Source: Larus michahellis (Eukaryota; Chordata; Aves; Charadriiformes; Laridae). Taken from it: 64,000 nucleotides of DNA. The position numbers were made by a program, and so were the translations under genes. Location of the stretch: the NCBI RefSeq assembly GCF_964199755.1, contig NC_133897.1:115453579-115517578 (forward strand), given 5' to 3'. The notes under the pieces are model-generated. The model saw only the letters and a program-made list of their open reading frames with translations, did no database searches and was not told the DNA's origin. Positions within the stretch are counted from its first letter, which is position 1; every line of letters starts with the position of its first letter. Shown here piece by piece: positions 12,101 through 22,666 of the stretch.

Positions 12101-12705
12101 ATATATTTTTCTCCACTGTTACTTTATATTTTTTTACTTGCAAGCCTTGCTCCTTTAGATATTTATGGAACTCTGAAAATTTATGAACTTCAGCAGTTCT
12201 AATATGAACAGCACTAGAGCTCTTTAAAATGGAAATAGACTTTTGAAGTCTTACTGTTTTTTTTTTTTAATAATCTGTAGCTAAGCATCTACTTTTTTAC
12301 AGATAAACTTGAAAAACACGTAGACTGTATGAATAAAGTTGTACCATGTCTGACCTGTTCAGTATATGGATATCAAAAAGCGTGGCCAAAGCAGAACTTC
12401 TGGATGCCTGTATCCTAGATTCTTTCCAAGATATACATACATTTTTATTTTACTTTTTTACATCCATAGTCCTTGAAAGAGCACAAGTTTGTAAAATGAG
12501 TGGTACTAACAAGAAATGGAAATTCTTACTGAATATAAATTCCAAATGTATTTTCTTTTTAATAATACTGAGCCATTTTGAAGAAGTATTTAAGACAGTA
12601 ACTACATATTACATATTATGCATATAAATAGATTTAAAGCTGTATTTTAATGCAGAAGTAAAATAAATTAATGGATATAATGTGTTGAATATAGGCCATC
12701 TTTAT

Positions 12706-12760
12706 GGAATCATAAAATCATGAGAGTTAAAAAAATTGGTCTTTTCAACTTTTTCCACCC
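12706..12760 (-). mobile_element. Possible degraded CR1 3' end
   Basis: GGAATCATAAAATCATGAGAG followed by AAAAAATTGGTCTTTTCAAC resembles the complement of a CR1 terminus (GAATCATAGAATCATAG, then TTGGAAAAGACC). It is short and diverged, so chance resemblance is possible. Confidence 0.3.
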
Positions 12761-15700
12761 AAGTATAAAAGCACTCTCCTGTTTTAGAAAAACTTGTTTT
12801 CTGATGCAAACCCATTCTGTTAAAAACAATAACCAAACCCCCCAAAATCCTACAGTGCTTACATTTGTATTTTTCTGACCCTCTCCCAGTGGCCTATTTA
12901 TATATTTGAGTAATCTGTGTATGCAAGCAACTTAAATGCAGGGAAGCTCAATCTTTAGAAGATATTAAAAGACAAAAATACTCCAAGTTTTCATGCTTCA
13001 CTAATAAAGATCCATTTTTTCAGGGTCAACGGTACCACAAGCAGTGCTTATAGGAACAAACTGTTGTAGTGACGTTGCAGGTGGCTCAGACAAGAGAATG
13101 TAGTATGGTAGAACTCCAGGCTGAGATCAAAAACTCACTTCTGCTCTAGAATTGGAAATGGCACTAACTGGAGACCCTGTGTGACTTCAGGCAGGAGTTC
13201 TTTAACGGAAGTTATCAGTTGCCTGTGGATGATTTCTGTCTCTTTTGTACTTGCCATCAGCATAACTGGGGTTTACCGAGTAGAGTTTTCAGGACTGTGT
13301 CTTTAAAGATATTTGTTGGTTCTATCTTGCATACTGTTAAAGTTTGTTTACAGGCTTCTGTTGTGCTTAAGGTTGCACGGGCAAAGTTTGGGAGAAGAGT
13401 TGGAGTAAAAGCAAGAATATGCTATGGAAAATGTTCTAAACATTGCATTTATCAAACTCCAATGCAGATTTTTATTTAATATATTTAGGGTACGTTATAT
13501 TTAAGAACAGATTTTCACTTGCTTAAGAAGTCAGTAGCTTCAGATGATAATTTGTTGATTTGTTTTCATTACCTTACCCTGCAACATTTAGAATCAGTGT
13601 ATAGATTTATTTTTCCTTCATGAAAGCCATGGAGTATGTGTTCATACAGTTTTATTACACTAGGAATATCTAGTTATACTGACTGGCTATATCTAAGCAA
13701 CATTTAACCCTTTTTGTCTTTACACTAGAGGATTGATCTTCTTTGTATCCCAAATAAGACCACTATCATTCCCCCGTTTCCCGTTACAAAATAATGGAAG
13801 TTTTCGTGTGATGTGCTTAGGACATTAAGGAATTTTTTCTCAGATGGCAGTAGGATTTGATCTGATTACTTTGCAAAGAGGTAAAGTGAATAGAAAGTGC
13901 CTTCTTCTGTATGGAAAAAATAGTTTACAATGGAATGTTTCTCTATAATTATTTCAAAACTTAATTGTTTTTTATTTGTTTCTGTTATGCTATAAAGCTT
14001 CTTTTCTGAGAATACAGTCTTCTAAAGGCACAGCGAAGTAGCCTTTGTATGGTAAAGCTTAATTCTGCTGAAAGAGTGAGTCTTGTTCTGTCTCCCTTCC
14101 TTTCTGGCTCACAAAAGGTGTCTGGTGAACTTCTGTATCAATGCAAGGTAAGTGATGACGGTCTTCAGGCAGAAGCAGGGATGAGGGTAAACAGGGAAGA
14201 AGGAGGAGCAGGACCTTCTCATTTCAACTGTAGTGAAATGAGTGACAGCTTGCTCTGTCTTATATAGTCACTTCCTTAAAGTTTATCTTGTCCGGACAAA
14301 TCTCATTCCTAAGTTATGTTCTTCTATTCTTGTTGAATTCTCTCTTTTTGAAGACTTTTCAGGGTGGAGAGGTTCAAGTGAAGCTGAAAAGAATTTCGCC
14401 TATGTCTCCAGGTAGAATTTACTATGCATAGAACTATGGTAGAGCTAATGTTCTGATTACTTGTTAATAAGCTGGATAGTATGTGCTATTTTGTTAACAA
14501 ACTAATGGCTGTCGGCTTTGATCCAAAGATGATCTGCTCTCAATGTTCTTAGAACACAGGAACAGGCTTAGCACTCCTTTTAGCTCAAACCTACTTGTCT
14601 ATCCTAGGTGACAGAAAAAGAGAGAAGTAATGCACTAAGGCAGTAGGCTTCATGTCCAGGGCACAGCTAAATCATGAGATGTTTCCCTGTTTGCAAGTTA
14701 AGGGAAAAGCTAAACAAGGTCAAGGCATCAGATCCATGGTGATTTCAAACAACTAAAGTTGCGGTTGCTGCAATTTATTGTCGTTCTTTTGCCTGCAGTA
14801 GCACTCATGCAATGTGTCAGTGAAGCACTTCAGGGAGAGCCACAGCACCTGAATAATAACCATTTTGGGGCATTTTTTTCTTAACCTTCTTAGCAGCCCC
14901 ACATGATTGCCTCAGTGCTAGGGTCAGCAGAAGAGCAGCCCCAGTTTAGATCGGCTTTGGCTGTTGTAGAACTGCCTCCTAAGACAGCAGTTTTCTGTTT
15001 TGCCTGCCATAGTAAAACTGCAAATTGTTGCTGAAAGGGGTAATCCTCTTCTCTCCTTTCCTCTCTTGCTGTTACCTTTTGCACCTCTTTCCTCCATCTT
15101 GTTTGCCTCAGATTTAATGGCTTTTGTGGCTTTAGGATAAGCCAGTCAAGTGAGTTTCTATAACAAAGCAATTCAGTGCTTCAGTGAGTTAGTTTTACAT
15201 TGACCTACCTTGTCGAACCAATTCATTAGATCTGGTCCAAGGCAAGTGTCAGGAGCACATAGCTGGAGTTAGGGGAACGAATGGAGCAGGACTTGCCCAA
15301 CTTTGGCATCACATTAAATACAAGGTGATGAATCACAGCACTTGCTGCAAAGCGTTTGTGAGAAGCAGCCAGGAAACAGAAAGGAACAGAGAGATAACTC
15401 CTTTGCAATAACCACTGGTGGTAGACTTGTGGGATTTTGAAGAGGTAGATGTGTGTGCTTCATTTCTGCTTTTTCAGGTGAACAGCATTTGGGATTTAGA
15501 GTAGTGGGAAGTTTTGTTTTCTTTCTTTCTTATTATTTAAATTAATTTCACCCTTTTTGCCTCATCCAACAATCCTGTGAAGCCTTGAATTGTGAAAAAT
15601 TGCTCAGGTTAAAGATAAAAGAATAGCTGTAAAAGACAATGAGTATTTAATTCACTGAAGGACAAGACTGACCCCAAAAGGATGAAAAATTATATTATTG

Positions 15701-18700
15701 CAACATATGGTAATGCTTACGAGGGTTAGCAGTAGACAATGTTCACTTCATACTTATTTAGGTCTATTTTAGATCACTTACTGTGTAAAAATTATCAAAC
15801 AATCCTTTAGTTATTGCAAATAATATAAATCCAAAGTGTAGGGATAGATTCTGTATTTCATTAGGTGACGTCAGATAGACTGATTTCATGCTAAGATTTT
15901 TTTTTTTTTCTGTCTTTCTAGTTTAGGCTTCTGTGGCAAACTTGAAGTTTTTAGAACGATTGATTTTGATTTCTTTCCAGGTATAAATATGAATCCATTT
16001 GGAGGCCTGAATATAAAAATCATAGATATTCTTACATTTCCATTTGGTACTTCAGATTAAGGAGTTTTAAATGTAGTTCTTTAGTTGTGTAGCTGAGGCC
16101 ATGGAAGGCATTCTTTGTTGAGAGTTGCCTTCTTTCAGTGAAAAGTTCTTCCCTGGAAATCAGTTCAGTTCTCTGATATTTCTGATAGTTTTCTGTGCCT
16201 TACTTTTAACAAGGCCTTTTCCCCCATCTGAAGTAACAACAATTGAATATTTTCTTTTTGCAAGATGCCTTATTTTATATTAGAGCTATTATTGGTTTTG
16301 TTATTGTACCCAGTAATACTTTACTAATTCATTCAGATTTTCCAGTATGATTTATAACAATCATGGTCACTGTATTCTTGCACTTGAAGTGTAAAACAGA
16401 ACTTAAACCAGGATTTTGAGACTTAAACTTTGTAATGCTGGTATAAGGTTTCAATCTTTAACTTTTCAGCAATGTACGTGAAACCTTACACCCCTGAAAA
16501 GATCTCATTGAATGATTTTATTGGAGAGACTTGATTATTTTCTTTTAAATGTATTCTAACTTTGTTTCTGGAATTCTTGATCTTAAAGCAAATAAAGGAA
16601 AAGAGTTCAACCGTCTACTTGGCAAGAAGGAAGGAGCTGCTATACCCTTTTATATTTCAGATGAATTAGAGGTCTGAAGATAACTGACCTTGTTTAGTGG
16701 AGTAACAGTTATGTACAGCTATACACATAGTAACAAAACCTAAAGTTTTTAAAGTGTGTGACAGGCAATTTTGCTTATGCTAGTTTTGCCATTCAGTCTG
16801 AAAAAAACCCTGAAATACATCAGAAGCTCTTGCTTGAAAATGTCATGACTGCCATCATAAACAGAGGTATGTTAGACAGAAGTGTTTTCATTAAAGTTAA
16901 CAATTACACATTTTATAAGGTTAGTAAATGTTTTCAATATGAAACATAGGTTTTATTTTCCACTTCAGTAACTAACTTCTCTTTTATCCAGTTGTATGAC
17001 TTTCTTGTAGATCTCTCGTTGTTTCAAGGGTGGATTAAATGCAGAGGGGAGCCCCGATTTGATGGATGTGATAAATTCTGCTAGAGTAGGGATGTCCTAT
17101 TATAGATACTTTCCAATTGGACATGGATTATTCTCTGTGAATCTTGCTAACCTAATTTAAAGTTTTGATACTCCACTGTTTTAAATCCTTTCTTCTGTAA
17201 CAAGGTTGATATTTTCAAACATAGTTTAAAACTCATATATTTGTCTTATTTGGCCAAATTGTTTAGTTTTTAGCCGTGCATGATGAAATTCTCATCATTT
17301 TGACTCTACAGGATAAGTTAGGCAACCACATTGTTTATTTACTGTTTGTATTTTGTATTGGTGTGTTTCAGTATAGTTTCCTATTCTCAGTTCTTGAACA
17401 ATCTAAGCTGTTTAGTAGCATATTAAAATGATGATTTTGATATTTACGTTTTACGTATCTTTGTTCTTTTCTTTGAGCATTAACTTAAGCATGTAGTTAG
17501 TTTAATATTTAGGTTGTTTACATTTATCAAAATATTATATCTGATTTTATTGAGGACTTTAATGAAACAGTATTTTCTTGCATGTTTGAAAATTTCTTCA
17601 TTTATTTTAAAGCTGACTTTTCTTCTCCTTTGCTTACTGGCTAGGGGTTTTGACATGAGTCATAAATGCTTCTTGCTTCTTTCCTTTTAAGTTCTTTGAA
17701 GACTAGAGCATATGCCGGATTTTATGACTTGTGTCAAGTTACACACCCCAATAAGCTGTAGTATAATCAGGGTCTTAAAACTGTTTTTATAGAAAAGAGG
17801 AAGTCACATGCCAAAAGTACTCATTTTTAGTCTAACAAATGTGTTGTCATGGTAGTAGAACAGAAAAGGTTTGAAGATGAGAATTTTACTTGTGGCAGAC
17901 TCCCAACGTACCCTGTGAGTCTTTAGCATGGTTCAGAATGGTATGGCCTTGTCCATGTCATGAGTCAGTGGTTGTGTGTGAGGTCCTTAAATTCTCTTCC
18001 TGCGTTTCACAGTGTCTCTGCTAGATCCAGAGTCATTAGCCAAGGACTTGCCTGGACTGAATTCCTTGCTGTATAAAAGAATTCCTGTGTGATCTAAAGG
18101 CTCTGAAATTTGGACTGTGACTCATTCATCTGTCTCGGTGAAGGGACTGGCTGTCTACAGAGGTGTGGCAGGTGGGAGCAGCAATTACTTTGGCTCCACT
18201 GATTTTTGCTGAGTTCTATGTGTAGTAATGTTTTAGGTGAATCATTCAGTCTTGTATTTAGACCTAAATTTATCTAGGTCTTTGTTTCTTACTGGTTGTT
18301 TTTTGCTTTGGATTCAGCTTCTCTGTAATTTCGACTCCCATCTGTAACATAAAGATACCAATTTACTTTTTATGGGACTGTTGGAAGATAATAATTAACG
18401 AGCGCAAGGCATTCAGATATTGTCAGGGTGGTGATGTAACCAGCATGAGAGATTCCCTAGATAGAAGTGGGGCTTTTGGGATCTTTTTACATTCTGTGAG
18501 AAGTCCTGGGGTGGACTCGTCTTTGTGATATTTAAAGAACAAAACAAAAAGAACCCAAAACAGCTGTTTCTCTTAGGTTCTATCTAAAAATTTATACACG
18601 TTTGTAAATCTCAGCCCTGGACTACTACACGATTTATCAGGTTAATTACGAAAAATACATAGGCTAATGTATTGGAACTCTAATGGCCACATTTATCTTT

Positions 18701-21700
18701 GATCGAATAGAATTCACTTTTTCCTGTGTCTGGAAATGTTGCATGTTCTTGCTGCGGGCTTTCAAGGTTTTTGGCTACTGAAAATCTGTGTGTTGCTGTT
18801 CTTCTGGAGTATTCATGGAAAGGTAGCTGCCTTTGACTTACTTCCTTTTTCAGGAGAATGGCACTTCTACCAGTTTGGATTTTTCTCTTTTCCCTTCTGT
18901 TTTTATTCCCTACATCTGTCTGTTAGAGGTATATTAATCACAGAGACATTAATTGTTCTAGTCTAGATCTAGGACACTGAATATTATGATCCCTGTAATA
19001 CAAATTGCCATTTGACACTTCAAATATTCGTCTAAATAATTTTAGATATTTTTTGCTGATATTCTGTCACAATTATTTCCTCTAAACAGTTTCCTTGCAG
19101 TTTCAGATGTAATGTGTGCATCTTGGCTAGTAAAGATTTTTATTGTTAAACTTAATCATAAGAAGACTGTAATTGCTTTTTGAAGGCCATTATGATAGTA
19201 CCCTGTTTAGCAAAAGACATCAAGTAGTTCAGGCAGTTTACTGATCATGTTAATCTTCCCTCCCAAAGAGCTAGGTTTGATTATTAATGTTGATGTGTGT
19301 GAGGAAATAAAAAATGGCTCAGAGCTAGTTCATTCTCAAAGTTGAGGAGAAAGCTTTTTTATAAGATACAGAATTGGCATTTGATAGAGACATAACAAAA
19401 TCTTCCTGATTATCTCTTTTTATATTTATATTATTTTATTATAAAATGTTTTCATTTATATTTAGGTGATTGCTTCCAAATGATTCTTCCAGAAACACTC
19501 AGATGCCTGCCTGTAAAATGTTAGCTGTATGGTCTTGTTAACAAAACATTGAAACATTGAACGTCTTCAGGTAAAAATGGCTTCTTCCTTAAAACATGTT
19601 TACTAAGCTTCTGAATCTATGTGGCCAAGTAATTGTTTTCAGCTCCATTAGAATAAAGGGTTTACTTAAGATGTAAAACCACAGAATTACAAATAGCAAT
19701 GAATGATTTAAAGTGACATCAGTCAACTTGATTTTTGTAACTGTCTAAAAATGTTAAAGTTAACTGTTTAAAATGTTAAAGTTCTTAACAGTAAAGTACT
19801 CTCTAAGTAAGTCAAGGCTTACTTAAAAAGACATCTTAAAAAAAATCTTTGTAGATATATACCCAAGAATTTTTAAGTCTTCTGATCTTATACAGAAACC
19901 AGTAATTCCTCACTCAAACAGTAAGAACTTAAATGATACACAAGGCGGGGACTGTATAATTACTGATAAAAATATATACAGATGTTTTTGTAAGTGCTTT
20001 TGTATTTTCTGTTTCATACAAGTTGATGGTACATTTTTAAATGAACAAGGCCATGTATTGTATTTTAATGTTATAATCTTTTTTTAGCACTGTACTTCAT
20101 TCTTAAGGGTTTTTTTTGAATAACTGGACATAACTGATGTTGTTTTCCACTCATCTGAAGTTGAATGAGAATAATTATTAGCACACTGTTTGTTTTGGTT
20201 GTTGTACTGCATTAACTGCAGTTTTTTTGAGATGACAATTCACTACAAAACTCTGTCCTGTGCATTTATTTCAGTGATTTTTGTACATTTGAACTTGTGA
20301 CCAAATCTGAAGTTCAAAAATCAATTAAATGAAAAAAAATAATTCCAAGATGCTTTTTGATAACATTTTTTTTTCCCCTGTCAGAAAACATTAATTGCTG
20401 GTAGCTTTTAATTTCAGCAAGAAAACTAAAGACTCAAATAAAATGTGCCTGATTGGGTAATTTATTAGATTAAATACAGATATCAGTTAAAGAAAGACGT
20501 GTGTAGAATATTATTGTTAATGACCTGTATTCTATCACCAAAATTGTGTAGGTTCTGTTACCAAGTTGAATAATTTTGGAAAATTTTAGAGGTTAGTTAC
20601 AGACCTTCTCATCACTGAATCATGTTTACTGTTTTGAAAATCTTTTAACAAGCTGCTCCACCATCTCAAAAGCCACTCCCTTAGAAACGTACATCTAATT
20701 TCTTTTGAGGATATATGTAATAGAAATATATCCAATAATTTTTTTTTTTTGAGAAAAGTGTATTAACATCTTTTTTTTTTTCATGATGTCTGAATCTCCA
20801 TTGAACACATGAATCAAGTATGTAGGGGCCACATAACATATGCATCATAAAAAATACCAGTGAAAGTTTTCCTACAGTCTTTCCAAAACCTATATCAGTC
20901 CTGATTTTGTAAAGATTATAGGGTGTCCTTGGTCTATCTGTGAAGAATGCTGAATATTGCTGACTGTAGTCTTTTCTGTATTTTATGTGGGATACTTGTA
21001 CTAAAAATTATTCTAATTCAGTTTGCAGGTATCCTGTTAGTTCTGACATAAGGTGGATGAGGACGATGAAAAATGAAAAAAGGATAGATTAAAGATATTT
21101 GAAGTAACATTCTTAGAGGGAGCACTATTTCTCAGTAATCAGAGGTATAAGGTTCAGGTTAGTTAATTCAGTTGCCATCTGAGAGAATTGAAATTGAATC
21201 TCTGAAATAGAAGACAGGAGACAAACAAATGGCAATAAAGAAGCTGAAATTGCTAAGGGGAAGATAAAAGGTATATCTAGAAATCAGATAGTAGAAATGA
21301 TATGTGATAACGAATCTGGAAGGCATTCCCAAGGAGAAATTATCTTGTACAGTGTTCCAAAAACAGAAAAAACTGTCACCAGATGATTAGTTTGACTGTG
21401 ATGGTGGTGCTATTCTTGAGTTCATACCAAAGTATATAGGCAGAATAATTTAAGCAGGTCAGTGCTTTTTGGTATCCGTACTTTAAGAATAAGGCCTTAT
21501 TTGGAGACTTAAAATGTTCCAGATTTAATTGGAGAATTCTATGTGTGTAAAATGCTTGATTATGAAAATAACGAAATAGGCTTGTAGGAATATCTGTTAT
21601 GATCATGTGATTGGAAAATGGATTTCATATTGCAAAAATTTTCATGCAAACATTCATGCTAAAAATGTTGTTGGGGTTTTTTTGTGTTTTGTTGTGTTTT

Positions 21701-22245
21701 TTTTTAATGCTTTCTCTAATTTGCACTGATTAATCAGTGTTTTTTAAAATACCCCTTGCGCATGTAGGCTTAAACAGGACAGTTAGTTTCTTTGAGTTGT
21801 GTCCCATCTGGCTGTTGCACTTCTCACTTCTGTTGCAGAAGTTCAGGGTCCACAGGAACTCTGAGCATGGGTTTTAGAAATAAAAGCAAATTAAATGTGA
21901 AATATAAAAGTTGGTGGAAGAATCTAAGTTTTGTCTTCTCTCTGTGGTTACCCTCCTCTTCTTTATTTTACTACTTATTCATTAATTTATTTACCTTTTG
22001 GCCCTGAGGTCATGTTTTATATGCTGAAACATTCATGTTCCCTCTTAAATCAAAGCGCTTCTGTTCAGCAGAGCTGGGTTAACAGGCCTGTGAAATCAGA
22101 GTATAAATTCCTCAGCATTTGAACCTTTGAAAACTAAAATCTTGTGACAAAGTCCAGTGCTGCCAGAGCCTATTAGCAGGGCTGTTAGCTCGTGGTGAAA
22201 GCAGCGCACCCCGAAATGTCAGGCAGCGGGGCTGTCGCCGAGAGG

Positions 22246-22261
22246 TAATTGGGAGCAATTA
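22246..22261. promoter_or_regulatory. Palindromic paired homeodomain-type site
   Basis: TAATTG-GGAG-CAATTA is an exact inverted repeat of two TAAT/ATTA homeodomain cores separated by four bases, at the upstream edge of the AKAIN1 CpG island. The factor is unknown; the motif class (homeodomain dimers) is general knowledge. Confidence 0.5.
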
Positions 22262-22372
22262 GCCGGTCTCCCTGCTGGGCAGATCGCTATTACCTTTCTC
22301 CTCTTTGCCCTTCCCCCTTGCTCCCGCTGCGGGGAGGGCAACGAGTTGTGGCAGTGATGATTCCCTGAGAAG

Positions 22373-22389
22373 CGTGTGTGTGTGTGTGT
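22373..22389. repeat. (GT)n microsatellite
   Basis: About eight GT units, followed by CTGT and a run of eight G, upstream of the AKAIN1 start. It is probably polymorphic. Confidence 0.9.
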
Positions 22390-22514
22390 CTGTGGGGGGG
22401 GTGTGCATATGTGTCCGTGCGGGCGGTGGAGGCGCCCCGGCCCCCTCCCCGCCCCGCCGCATTGTGGAGGGAGGGACCGCGGCCCGCAGCCGCCTCCGCC
22501 GCCGTGCGGGGCCG

Positions 22515-22535
22515 GGCGCTGTCCGAGGTGCTGAG
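22515..22535 (-). promoter_or_regulatory. REST/NRSF-binding element (RE1), copy 1
   Basis: The - strand reads CTCAGCACC-TC-GGACAGCGCC. It matches the RE1 core TYAGMRCCNNRGMSAG at every position, and the full 21-bp consensus TTCAGCACCNNGGACAGCGCC except for the first base. REST silences neuronal and endocrine genes in non-neuronal cells through such sites. It lies about 130 bp upstream of the AKAIN1 ATG. Confidence 0.8.
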
Positions 22536-22550
22536 CCGTGCGGTGACCGG

Positions 22551-22571
22551 GAAGCTGTCCGAGGTGCTGAG
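22551..22571 (-). promoter_or_regulatory. REST/NRSF-like element, copy 2
   Basis: The - strand reads CTCAGCACC-TC-GGACAGCTTC. The 16-bp core TCAGCACCTCGGACAG is identical to copy 1, while the 3' flank departs from GCGCC. It sits exactly 36 bp downstream of copy 1. Confidence 0.65.
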
Positions 22572-22622
22572 CCTTGCGGGGACTGGGTTGCTGTCCGAGG
22601 TGTGGAGCCGAGCGGGAACCGC

Positions 22623-22643
22623 GGAGCTGTCCGAGGTGCTGAT
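22623..22643 (-). promoter_or_regulatory. REST/NRSF-like element, copy 4
   Basis: The - strand reads ATCAGCACC-TC-GGACAGCTCC, with a perfect 16-bp RE1 core, 24 bp upstream of the AKAIN1 ATG. Copy 3 (22587-22607) has two core mismatches, CCAC in place of CAGC, and is probably weak or inactive. Confidence 0.65.
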
Positions 22644-22666
22644 CTGCGCCGCGCTCGGGCGGCACC

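Larger units (their letters stand above)
8552..22199. other. AT-rich intergenic interval between ZBTB14 and AKAIN1
   Basis: About 13.6 kb with only short, featureless open frames of at most 93 codons. Apart from a diverged CR1 tail at 9036-9190, a doubtful CR1 trace near 12706, poly-T runs and small local duplications (for example AAAATGTTAAAGTT repeated near 19750-19780), I find no gene, RNA or recognisable element. Confidence 0.6.
22518..22661. repeat. 36-bp minisatellite, four copies, abutting the AKAIN1 start codon
   Basis: GCTGTCCGAGGTG recurs at 22518, 22554, 22590 and 22626, an exact 36-bp period. The remainder of each unit is diverged but alignable (GAGCCGTGCGGTGACCGGGA-like). The array ends five bases before the ATG at 22667. 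Because 36 is a multiple of three, the array leaves reading frames open and generates the repetitive shadow ORFs seen on both strands. Each unit carries a REST-like site. Confidence 0.93.
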
